Shown: positions 6,184 through 11,617 of the stretch, piece by piece | Layout of the letters: every line of letters starts with the position of its first letter | Numbering within the stretch: position 1 is the first letter of the stretch | Assembly: GCA_002793355.1 (NCBI GenBank) | Contig: PFQB01000087.1 | Span: forward strand, 1 to 12,438 | Origin: Candidatus Dojkabacteria bacterium CG_4_10_14_0_2_um_filter_Dojkabacteria_WS6_41_15 | GTDB taxonomy: Bacteria; Patescibacteriota; Dojkabacteria; GCA-002793355 | Direction of reading: 5' to 3' | Length of the DNA stretch: 12,438 nt | Position numbers and translations under genes: made by a program | The notes under the pieces: model-generated | Databases searched by the model: none | The model's input: the letters and a program-made list of their open reading frames with translations, nothing else | What the model was told of the DNA's origin: nothing

Positions 6184-7608
6184 TTACATTCCTGCAAGCT
6201 GGTTTCCGATTGCAGTCAGAAGAGCGTCTGCCTCTTCATTAGTCATGTCTGCAAAGGGAGCTAATCGAATAGAGTCTGCCCCAGCAGTCAGAAAGATGAG
6301 GTGCTCGTTTTCTATCATTTTCTTTTTAAAGTTGTCGCGTAGGTCTGGTGTAGCAAAGGTCCATGCAATATAACAGGTATCAGCACGCCCCCGTGCATTT
6401 GTTAGAAGCTTCGGATATTTCCTCATGAGTGTTTTCATGCCTGCAAGGATATATTGCGCCTTTTCTATTGCGTTAAGATAGAGTTTTTTCTTCAGAATTG
6501 TCTGAACAATCGCGTAGCCTGTTGCCATTTGGCTCATGTGCCCGGTCCAAGTTCCCCCAAGACATCTTGGTCCAAATTTATCAACCCAATTTTCGGTAAA
6601 TCCTCTGTTTAGTTTGGCGAGATCTCGTACGAGAGTGCCATTAACATGGAAAATCTTTCCAAAAGTAATAATGTCTGCACACTCAAGGACTTCAGGGGCA
6701 AATGGACTGACAAAATCAGCTTCCATAGTCCAAGCTCTCCCTCCCATTTGAACGCAGTCAACAACAAGTAACTTGCCATATTTTTGACACATTTCGCGTA
6801 GCGTCGGTAAAGTGTTTGTGTTAACAATTCTTGCCCCACCTTCGGCTTGAAGAGGAAACTCAATGACGACGAAAGCATGAACAGCGTCGCTTAAGCAAGC
6901 GTCGGCTTCCTTCATGGATTGTTCAAAGACAGTTTTTGTCGCGTCAGCATCAATATTTCCTTCGGCATCAAATTGAACAATTGGAGCAGAAACATGGGTC
7001 ATTTTACCATTGTGAAGATGACCAACTTTGTCAATATTCGAAGTGCCTTCTGCACCAAAGCCATAACGTCCGTGAAAAGCAGCTGCAAAGGCAACTCCTT
7101 TCATTTCTTGGGGTGTTTTTCCAAGTTTGTCGGCAACTTGCCCAACGGCAAGTTGCATAGCATCGTCGGTGGCCAAACCACCGGCACTTACAGGGAGTAC
7201 CTTATAAACGTCCTTCCAAAACCCTCTCATCATGTCAACGAATGCCGCTTGTACTGCAGTTTTGTCTTCGGTAGGTGTTCTATCTTCTTGGGCAAGGCGT
7301 CCGATTGCAAAGATATAATTAGGGTTGGTCAGTTCTTCATGTTTCTCTGGGTCCAAAATATCGGTCATCCAGCTAAATGTTGCATCGAAATACTCACCTT
7401 TATCGGTAAACAAGTATGGACCATGTGATTTCTCCAAGTTAACGGTACCAATATCGTATCTTCCACTCGGATGAGAATTTTTATCGAGGTAGTCTGAGTC
7501 ATCAGAAAGAAGTTTTTGACCGCGCGTAATCATTTCGTCGATTACGGGGCTTTTATATTGCCCAAAATATTTTGTAGGGTGAAAGAGTGCTGTGATTCCG
7601 ACCGCCAT
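6184..7608 (-). CDS. Class III aminotransferase, L-lysine 6-aminotransferase-like
   Basis: 474 aa, fold-type I PLP enzyme. Diagnostic pieces in order: AFHGRYGFG (177-185), FPLQAEGG (251-258, matching the family's PIQGEGG), VDCVQMGGR (283-291) with cofactor-binding Asp284, FGK (316-318) with Lys318 as the PLP Schiff-base lysine, and GGTWTGHMSQM (351-361). The FGK..HVNG context, the AFHGR motif and the STWGG-like segment resemble L-lysine epsilon-aminotransferase (Lat) more than ornithine or acetylornithine enzymes. Lat moves the epsilon-amino group of lysine to 2-oxoglutarate, giving 2-aminoadipate semialdehyde, which cyclises to piperideine-6-carboxylate. A Cys (285) replaces the common Glu after the PLP Asp, so substrate is uncertain. 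Upstream lie a -10 box 6 nt from ATG 7608 and, farther out, a stronger promoter with a small frame and hairpin. Confidence 0.88.
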   Translation of the reverse strand: MAVGITALFHPTKYFGQYKSPVIDEMITRGQKLLSDDSDYLDKNSHPSGRYDIGTVNLEKSHGPYLFTDKGEYFDATFSWMTDILDPEKHEELTNPNYIFAIGRLAQEDRTPTEDKTAVQAAFVDMMRGFWKDVYKVLPVSAGGLATDDAMQLAVGQVADKLGKTPQEMKGVAFAAAFHGRYGFGAEGTSNIDKVGHLHNGKMTHVSAPIVQFDAEGNIDADATKTVFEQSMKEADACLSDAVHAFVVIEFPLQAEGGARIVNTNTLPTLREMCQKYGKLLVVDCVQMGGRAWTMEADFVSPFAPEVLECADIITFGKIFHVNGTLVRDLAKLNRGFTENWVDKFGPRCLGGTWTGHMSQMATGYAIVQTILKKKLYLNAIEKAQYILAGMKTLMRKYPKLLTNARGRADTCYIAWTFATPDLRDNFKKKMIENEHLIFLTAGADSIRLAPFADMTNEEADALLTAIGNQLAGM

Positions 7609-7614
7609 GCTTTG

Positions 7615-7620
7615 ATAATA
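7615..7620 (-). promoter_or_regulatory. -10 box immediately before the aminotransferase start
   Basis: Minus-strand TATTAT ends 6 nt before ATG 7608. It lies in an A/T-only near-palindrome (7617-7636, arms TAATAATAA/TTATTATTA) that directly follows a strong hairpin. No good -35 is present, so the upstream promoter at 7753-7781 may be the main one. Confidence 0.4.
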
Positions 7621-7635
7621 ATAAAATTATTATTA

Positions 7636-7672
7636 CCGAAGCATCAGGAATATCTATCTGCTGAGGCTTCGG
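7636..7672 (-). terminator. Attenuator-like hairpin in the aminotransferase leader
   Basis: Read on the minus strand, CCGAAGCCTCAG (7661-7672) pairs with CTGATGCTTCGG (7636-7647): 11 of 12 positions match around a 13-nt loop. The arm is followed by the A/T-only stretch TAATAATAATTTTATTATTA rather than a pure T-run, so termination would be weak or conditional. A competing stem (7682-7690 with 7657-7665, TCTGCaGAG/CTCaGCAGA, 8 of 9 paired) would use the same arm and prevent the hairpin, as in attenuation. It could instead be an inverted-repeat relic. Confidence 0.45.
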
Positions 7673-7746
7673 ATATAAACACTCTGCAGACGTACATTCT
7701 GACTGCCGATGTGCGACAGATGTTTTTGCTGCATGAAGTATTTCAT
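7654..7746 (-). CDS. Possible 30-aa leader peptide
   Basis: An ATG at 7746 opens a 30-codon frame that ends at TAG 7654-7656, inside the loop of the attenuator-like hairpin and 45 nt before the aminotransferase ATG. It is the first ATG after an excellent promoter (TTGACT, 17 nt, TAGTAT), which ends 6 nt before it; the bases TATCAAAGCATG at this start also occur at the aminotransferase start. The peptide is basic (starts MKYFMQQKHL, ends YIRSLSR) with no run of one amino acid that would identify a sensed residue. Translation would sweep over the anti-hairpin sequence. It may be a leader peptide, a small protein, or untranslated leader RNA. Confidence 0.4.
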   Translation of the reverse strand: MKYFMQQKHLSHIGSQNVRLQSVYIRSLSR

Positions 7747-7752
7747 GCTTTG

Positions 7753-7781
7753 ATACTACGCGAGAAATGGCTTATAGTCAA
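7753..7781 (-). promoter_or_regulatory. Strong promoter upstream of the 30-codon frame and aminotransferase
   Basis: Minus-strand -35 TTGACT (7776-7781), a 17-nt spacer and -10 TAGTAT (7753-7758), with ATG 7746 six bases downstream. This is one of the two best-matching promoters in the window. It predicts a transcript starting near 7746, about 140 nt before the aminotransferase start. Confidence 0.65.
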
Positions 7782-7827
7782 TTGGCCCACACCTTGTGCA
7801 GAAAACAACGCTAAATTATCAAATTAA

Positions 7828-7836
7828 TGTTAGTAT
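7828..7836 (+). promoter_or_regulatory. Extended -10 promoter of the PAP2 remnant
   Basis: TGT-TAGTAT (extended -10) ends 7 nt before ATG 7844. It supports the view that the frameshifted frame downstream was a real gene with a leaderless start. Confidence 0.45.
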
Positions 7837-7843
7837 ACGAGCA

Positions 7844-8078
7844 ATGAAGAAATCAACTGATTTGTACTAGTGATTGTAGTTGTCCTCTTTTTTCTTAGTT
7901 TCGTAAAGATTGCCGAAGAAGTTATTGGAAAAGAATCGGTAGTGAATTACGACTTAGTATTAGCGCTTTGGATCTATTCCTTAAGAAGTCCCTTTTTCAC
8001 CTCACTGATGAAGGTAATTACATTCGCGGGGGGTGCTGGTTAATTGGGACAATTATATATTTTCGAAATTCGACATAG
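7844..8078 (+). pseudogene. PAP2-superfamily phosphatase remnant, frameshifted and truncated
   Basis: ATG 7844 opens MKKSTD and then hits TAG at 7868-7870. Shifting frame at the TTT run near 7861 (as if one T were lost) gives a 58-residue stretch from 7861 to the TAA at 8041-8043. It has a first membrane helix (VLVIVVVLFFLSFV), then DLVLALWIYSLRSPFFTSLMKVITFAGGAG, the typical N-terminal pattern of PAP2 membrane phosphatases, where SLRSP..T..M precedes the second helix. Another one-base shift near 8040 continues as LIGTIIYF and ends at TAG 8076-8078. The catalytic motifs (KxxxxxxRP, PSGH, SRxxxxxHxxxD) are absent; the next gene begins where they would lie. So it is a dead 5' fragment, probably cut by a deletion. 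The family call rests on a short stretch. Confidence 0.6.
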
Positions 8079-8081
8079 TTG

Positions 8082-8110
8082 TTGTTAACTTTGTTGGATG
8101 CTTGTATATT
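8082..8110 (+). promoter_or_regulatory. Promoter of the 8117 gene
   Basis: -35 TTGTTA (8082-8087), 17-nt spacer and -10 TATATT (8105-8110), ending 6 nt before the in-frame CTG at 8117. The same spacing is seen at other starts in the window. Confidence 0.5.
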
Positions 8111-8116
8111 AGTGGC

Positions 8117-8965
8117 CTGGAATTAAAAATTGCTTCAGAAAGAATACTGCTTATCAAAGATCAATTTAATGCCGAAGAAATTGAGGTTAAAGCCCAATCA
8201 AAAAGAATCGACGCATTCGGCACATTAAATAAATTGAGCGGATTGTTTTCTCGTCCAACAGAAAATGATTTCGAAGTAATCTATCGAGAACATAGATACC
8301 AACCCTTTTGGCACGTTGCGGCAAAAGCAAATTACGTATACGACCGAAACTCACATTATCAGTTTGAAGTTAAGGGAAGTGAGGTGGAAGCCACAACAAT
8401 TGAGGGTAAGGATTATGAAGTAACAAATGGACATGCTCATATTCCCGTAGTCGAGCATTGTAAGCAGATGTTGGATGAAGTTACTTTGGCTGATGCTGTT
8501 TCTGGCTCAGAAGATGCTGCATTAAAGAATTACCTGAGCAAAGAGTTGATGGTCGTTGTGGGCGATAATCTGGGTGATATGGCAGGGAAAGATGCGGTAA
8601 TTGTTCCTCCTCAGGTTCGTGTCTCGGGTATTTTTCGTGAAATGCTGTCGCAAATGATTAAAGCTATCCAGGCCGACCAGATTTTCGAAGAACAAATAGA
8701 AATTACTTGTATCGATTTGTATTATCGTCCTGTGTACGCGTTTCAATTCCACTGGAAGAGCAAGAATCTTAAAGCTATTTTAGAAATTGATGCGGTTATG
8801 GGAACGGCTGGAGCCGGAACTCGAACTTTTAGTGAGTATCTAGGTAAATCACTAGATCGAGACTTCCTGTTTGATATTGGTGCAGATGCTGCCGGAATTT
8901 TTATTCCAGGTGGCAGCATTGCAGTAAAAGCAGCAAAAAAGATGATTGATAGCAAGAGAAAGTAA
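8117..8965 (+). CDS. Conserved-looking hypothetical protein, probable CTG start
   Basis: About 282 aa. I do not recognise a named domain. Features (CTG-start numbering): N-terminal region KRIDAFGTLNKLSGLF (about 30-45), then YREHRYQPFWHVAAKANYVYDR (about 57-77), where the Y.PFWHV and YVYDR motifs look like a conserved core, then VEHC (112-115), and a C-terminal Gly/Ala-rich helix pair (DIGADAAGIFIPGGSIAVKAAKKMID). No signal peptide is seen, and the protein is mostly soluble. The open frame extends upstream to a GTG at 8033, but that lies within the PAP2 remnant and would add 28 unrelated residues. The CTG at 8117 is 6 nt after a TATATT box and starts MELKIASERIL, a sensible N terminus. No ATG, GTG or TTG lies nearby in frame. 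Downstream there is no gene until the ncRNA. Confidence 0.75.
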   Translation: MELKIASERILLIKDQFNAEEIEVKAQSKRIDAFGTLNKLSGLFSRPTENDFEVIYREHRYQPFWHVAAKANYVYDRNSHYQFEVKGSEVEATTIEGKDYEVTNGHAHIPVVEHCKQMLDEVTLADAVSGSEDAALKNYLSKELMVVVGDNLGDMAGKDAVIVPPQVRVSGIFREMLSQMIKAIQADQIFEEQIEITCIDLYYRPVYAFQFHWKSKNLKAILEIDAVMGTAGAGTRTFSEYLGKSLDRDFLFDIGADAAGIFIPGGSIAVKAAKKMIDSKRK

Positions 8966-9010
8966 AGGGTGGTTTTTGTTAGGCTCCGTAAAATGGCAAT
9001 TCTTAAGGGC
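8966..9010. other. Spacer before the ncRNA promoter
   Basis: The 45 nt between the hypothetical gene and the ncRNA -35 box show no gene, no convincing terminator and no repeat. The rest of the 302-nt gap to the SDR gene is filled by the ncRNA unit. Confidence 0.5.
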
Positions 9011-9039
9011 TTGACAAAAGTTATTTGAATGTTTATACT
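9011..9039 (+). promoter_or_regulatory. Near-consensus sigma-70 promoter of the ncRNA
   Basis: Perfect -35 TTGACA (9011-9016), optimal 17-nt spacer and -10 TATACT (9034-9039). It is the strongest promoter in the window. The predicted start is at about 9046, and no known coding gene follows before a terminator. Confidence 0.8.
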
Positions 9040-9045
9040 GTTACC

Positions 9046-9236
9046 AGCCGTGTATGACTCGTGTTCTTTTTCCTCTCGTGGGCACCCGTGTTCACGTCTG
9101 GGAGTGCAAGACGTTCTTACACCGGAGAAATAAGGGCGACCTTGTTTCCGAGCCTGAACAGAAGATTATTATGAGCAATCATAGTAATTGATTACGCAGC
9201 GCACCCAAAAGTTTATTCTTAGGGTGCGCTTTTTTT
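9046..9236 (+). ncRNA. Structured non-coding RNA, about 190 nt, family unknown
   Basis: A stand-alone unit with its own strong promoter and intrinsic terminator. Helices readable by eye: a closing stem TATGA/TCATA (9053-9057 with 9179-9183), continued by CTC/GAG (9058-9060 with 9173-9175); TGTTC/GAACA (9062-9066 with 9156-9160); hairpin A, GTGT/ACAC (9088-9091 with 9119-9122) plus ACGTCT/AGACGT (9094-9099 with 9109-9114); and directly abutting hairpin B (9123-9150) with 11 pairs, a two-base bulge and a GCGA tetraloop. A pyrimidine-rich segment (9067-9077, TTTTTCCTCTC) looks unpaired. Size and single-copy layout would suit a 6S-like RNA or a trans-acting sRNA, but I cannot match it to a family. 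It is not a tRNA, SRP RNA or tmRNA by visible motifs. A 45-codon frame (9054-9191) overlaps it. Confidence 0.65.
9198..9236 (+). terminator. Rho-independent terminator of the ncRNA
   Basis: AGCGCACCC (9198-9206) pairs perfectly over 9 bp with GGGTGCGCT (9222-9230), with a 15-nt loop that can close further through AAG/CTT, followed by T9230-T9236. It is the only textbook intrinsic terminator in the window, and it isolates the ncRNA from the SDR gene. Confidence 0.9.
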
Positions 9237-9255
9237 AATCATTCATTTTTCGGTG

Positions 9256-9261
9256 TAGAAT
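9256..9261 (+). promoter_or_regulatory. -10 box of the SDR gene
   Basis: TAGAAT, preceded directly by TG, ends 6 nt before ATG 9268. It gives the SDR gene a leaderless start just after the ncRNA terminator. No strong -35 is seen. Confidence 0.5.
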
Positions 9262-9267
9262 ACTAAT

Positions 9268-10014
9268 ATGAAACTTCAAAATAAGGTTGTTCTTGTTACT
9301 GGTGCCAGTCGTGGGATTGGTCGCGCTATTGCCTTATTATTTGCTTCGGAAGGGGCAAGTGTTGCAATAAACTATAATTCTTCAGAGAAAGAGGCGGGTG
9401 AAATTGCAGATGAAATTGTAGGGAAAGGCGGTAAAGCTATCGCTGTCAAATGCGACATTTCCTCAGAGGCTCAAGTAAAAACAATGATTACGCAGGTAAT
9501 TAAGGAATTTGGTGCAATAGATGTCCTTGTAAATAATGCTGGTAAGATAATTCGGCCTGGAGATTCTAAGGTAGACCGCAAAACTTGGGACGATACGATG
9601 GACATTAACCTTACGGGATATTGGCAGGTAATTAAAGAGTGCGTACCGTATTTAGCAATGCAACAGAGTGCATCCATCTTAAATATTGCTTCCTATGTTG
9701 GTCAATTAGGTTCTCAATTTGTGTTGCCTTATGGAGCTGCTAAAGCCGGAGTGATAAACATAACAAAGGCGTACGCAAAAGAATTGGCTCCCAATATACG
9801 GGTAAATTCCATCTCTCCCGGAAATGTTGCCACAGAAATGTCTGCAAGTGCAGGCGAGGAATATATTACGAAAGTTCTAGCAATAACTCCGCTAAGAAGA
9901 CTAGGAACTCCAGAGGAACTTGCAAAAGCTGCTCTGTTTTTAGTATCGGATGAAGCCAGCTTTATTACTGGTGTAAATTTAGATGTTGATGGCGGTTTTA
10001 TGTTAGTTAATTAA
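9268..10014 (+). CDS. Short-chain dehydrogenase/reductase, FabG-like
   Basis: 248 aa, the classical SDR length. It has the cofactor loop TGASRGIG (11-18), CDIS (62-65, near the adenine), NNAG (89-92), Asn114, catalytic Ser142, and Tyr155 and Lys159 in YGAAK, followed by the SPG segment (183-185) and a C-terminal ITGVNLDVDGG. All catalytic residues are present, so it should be an active cytoplasmic NAD(P)H-dependent oxidoreductase. The sequence is closest in style to 3-oxoacyl-ACP reductase (FabG) and the glucose or sugar alcohol dehydrogenases of the same subfamily. Without other fatty-acid genes nearby, FabG function is not assured. No basic residue is obvious at the usual NADP-selecting position. 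The patatin gene follows after 18 nt on the same strand, and the two are likely cotranscribed. Confidence 0.92.
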   Translation: MKLQNKVVLVTGASRGIGRAIALLFASEGASVAINYNSSEKEAGEIADEIVGKGGKAIAVKCDISSEAQVKTMITQVIKEFGAIDVLVNNAGKIIRPGDSKVDRKTWDDTMDINLTGYWQVIKECVPYLAMQQSASILNIASYVGQLGSQFVLPYGAAKAGVINITKAYAKELAPNIRVNSISPGNVATEMSASAGEEYITKVLAITPLRRLGTPEELAKAALFLVSDEASFITGVNLDVDGGFMLVN

Positions 10015-10032
10015 GTTGGCACTATTTGTAGA

Positions 10033-10839
10033 ATGGCTAAAACCCTTAAAGTAGGACTTGCGTTAGGAAGCGGAGGACCGCGTGGGTTTGCCTTGATTGG
10101 AGTAATCAGGGTTCTTCACAAAAACAAGATTCCAATAGATTTCATCGCAGGCACCAGTGCTGGAGCGATTGTTGGGGGTGCTTATGCTATTAGCCGGAAT
10201 CTCTCAAAACTTGAATCATTGGTGTCAAGTTTTCCTTTTAAAGAGCTTATAAAGATACTTTTGGAGGTGAATTTTAATGGAGGTTTAGTTAAAGGCGAAA
10301 ACTTACGTAGCTTCGCAAAAGAGCAGTTCGGCAATACAAAAATTGAAAAAATGGAAGTTCCTTTTTGTGCTGTTGCAGCAGAAGCGGAAACAGGCAAGGA
10401 AGTAATAATAATAAAAGGGTATCTGGCGGATGCAATCCGCGCAAGTTCGTCGATTCCAATGCTGTTTGCCCCGTTTAAGATTGGTAAAAAGTTACTAATT
10501 GATGGCGGTGTAACTCAGCAAGTGCCAGTGGAAATTGTTCGTAACATGGGTGCGGATATTGTTATTGCTGCGAATCTTTCGGAGAAGGTGCTTTCCTATA
10601 ATCCAAAGAATGCGATTTCGAGCCTGCAACATTATGTGCTACTATTACTGCGCGCTTTGGCAAGGGAAAACGTTAAAACTGCCGATGTCGTTATTTCTCC
10701 CATCGTTAGTAATGCAAATTGGGTAGACAACGTTAAGCAGAGAGACCAATTGATAAAAGAAGGTGAGCGAGTAGCAAGGCGTGCTCTTCCGCAAATACGG
10801 AAGCTTCTTGGCATTACTACGCGTTCAACAAAATCTTAA
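10033..10839 (+). CDS. Patatin-like phospholipase (RssA/YjjU-like)
   Basis: 268 aa, about the size of bacterial single-domain patatins. It has the oxyanion-hole motif GSGGPRG (12-18), nucleophile motif GTSAG (40-44) with Ser42, and the catalytic Asp157 in IDGG, so the Ser-Asp dyad is complete. The family hydrolyses acyl ester bonds of membrane lipids or acyl-thioesters. There is no signal peptide; it probably acts at the inner face of the membrane. It follows the SDR gene by 18 nt. A weak TGG-CACTAT extended -10-like element (10017-10025) ends 7 nt before the ATG, so a separate promoter is possible. Its last 23 bases overlap the 3' end of the convergent membrane-protein gene, so the two messages would be complementary there. 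Confidence 0.9.
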   Translation: MAKTLKVGLALGSGGPRGFALIGVIRVLHKNKIPIDFIAGTSAGAIVGGAYAISRNLSKLESLVSSFPFKELIKILLEVNFNGGLVKGENLRSFAKEQFGNTKIEKMEVPFCAVAAEAETGKEVIIIKGYLADAIRASSSIPMLFAPFKIGKKLLIDGGVTQQVPVEIVRNMGADIVIAANLSEKVLSYNPKNAISSLQHYVLLLLRALARENVKTADVVISPIVSNANWVDNVKQRDQLIKEGERVARRALPQIRKLLGITTRSTKS

Positions 10840-11566
10840 CCACCTTTTCTGCTTTTTCTAATTCGTCTGTCGGAATTGGAACATTAACTGTATACGTTTC
10901 GTATGTATACCAACCGATTTTTGTTAAATATTTTAACGTAAAAGTAATGTGTTTTTTTGCTTTGTCAACCTCAACGTTCTCCATTTGGAATAAAGTTGAC
11001 CCCCACGTGTGTAATTGCCCAAGAAACAACATTGATGTCTTGCCGATGATTACTTCCGGCTCAGCTTTTAGAGCTTTTCTATAGTGAATTCCAGGGCTGA
11101 TCAATGCCGCCACAGTTATGATGGATAATACACCACCCATCATTAGGCTAAATGCTAACATTGACTCAGTATCGGTTGAAGAAAAACCAAAGACAAGAAA
11201 AAGTGCGGTAAATGTGATGAAAAAGAAAAGGATTGTTTTGTAAATACCCTTATAAGTTGACTTATTCTCCTCAAATGTTTTTTTCGCTTGTTCTTGGTAT
11301 TTATCTGTCGAATAATGCCAGTGAGCAAGCATTTCGCCAGAGGAAAAAAGCGACTCAAGGTTTTTATAACGTCGGTAGTAGATTAAGAAGGTAACCAACC
11401 CCATTATAGCGACAAAGAAACTTAACGTAATTGTTCCAAACCCCCATTGCATCATGTCCCAAGCAAAAAATGAAGGAACAAGCATTCCAGCTATTCCCAA
11501 GAGAATAAATAGTATGCCGACATTCTTACCGGTAAGCTCACTTTTGATATAGGTAGTATCTTCCAT
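10817..11566 (-). CDS. Four-helix membrane protein of unknown function
   Basis: 249 aa. Hydrophobic segments lie at about 15-35, 43-63, 109-128 and 135-158. Between the pairs is a soluble loop with a GEMLAHWHYSTDKY motif (77-90) followed by charged helix; the C terminus (about 165-249) is a soluble domain rich in beta strands (KHITFTLKYLTKIGWYTYETYTVNVPIP). The two-helix, loop, two-helix, beta-domain plan with the AHWxY motif looks like a conserved membrane family, but I cannot name it. A TTG at 11590 would give 8 more residues. I prefer ATG 11566 because a TACTAT -10 ends 5 nt before it and overlaps the longer start. It is divergent from the 11618 gene with overlapping promoters and convergent with the patatin gene. 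Confidence 0.8.
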   Translation of the reverse strand: MEDTTYIKSELTGKNVGILFILLGIAGMLVPSFFAWDMMQWGFGTITLSFFVAIMGLVTFLIYYRRYKNLESLFSSGEMLAHWHYSTDKYQEQAKKTFEENKSTYKGIYKTILFFFITFTALFLVFGFSSTDTESMLAFSLMMGGVLSIITVAALISPGIHYRKALKAEPEVIIGKTSMLFLGQLHTWGSTLFQMENVEVDKAKKHITFTLKYLTKIGWYTYETYTVNVPIPTDELEKAEKVVKILLNA

Positions 11567-11571
11567 TATTG

Positions 11572-11600
11572 ATAGTACACTTTCTTGCAATTACGAACAA
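11572..11600 (-). promoter_or_regulatory. Promoter of the membrane-protein gene
   Basis: Minus-strand -35 TTGTTC (11595-11600), 17-nt spacer and -10 TACTAT (11572-11577), ending 5 nt before ATG 11566. Its -35 falls inside the spacer of the divergent promoter. Confidence 0.55.
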
Positions 11601-11612
11601 TGTTTGTACAAT
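11585..11612 (+). promoter_or_regulatory. Promoter of the 11618 gene
   Basis: -35 TTGCAA (11585-11590), 16-nt spacer and -10 TACAAT (11607-11612), ending 5 nt before ATG 11618. It is interleaved with the minus-strand promoter, so only one polymerase can occupy the 51-bp gap at a time. Confidence 0.55.
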
Positions 11613-11617
11613 GATGT

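Noticed and set aside
6919..7428. 169-codon plus-strand frame
   Set aside because: Entirely antisense to the well-supported aminotransferase; an artefact of that gene's codon pattern.
7731..7748. GCATGAA/TTCATGC 7-bp stem with a GTAT loop as a terminator
   Set aside because: No T-run on either strand, and it sits on the predicted transcription start of the 30-codon frame.
7516..7827. 103-codon plus-strand frame across the aminotransferase start
   Set aside because: Its first part is antisense to the aminotransferase, and the rest covers the opposite-strand promoter and hairpin; no start signal or family pattern.
8033..8116. GTG start at 8033 for the gene ending at 8965
   Set aside because: The added 28 residues come from the PAP2 remnant read in another frame and from the gene's own promoter; the CTG at 8117 has a correctly spaced -10 box.
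9046..9236. tRNA, SRP RNA, tmRNA or riboswitch in the gap before the SDR gene
   Set aside because: No cloverleaf, no SRP GGAA/GNRA apical pattern, no tmRNA tag frame, and the SDR gene has its own -10 after the terminator, so a cis-acting riboswitch is unlikely.
11567..11590. TTG start at 11590 for the membrane-protein gene
   Set aside because: It would lie on the other side of the TACTAT -10 box that sits 5 nt before ATG 11566, and adds only 8 residues without family support.
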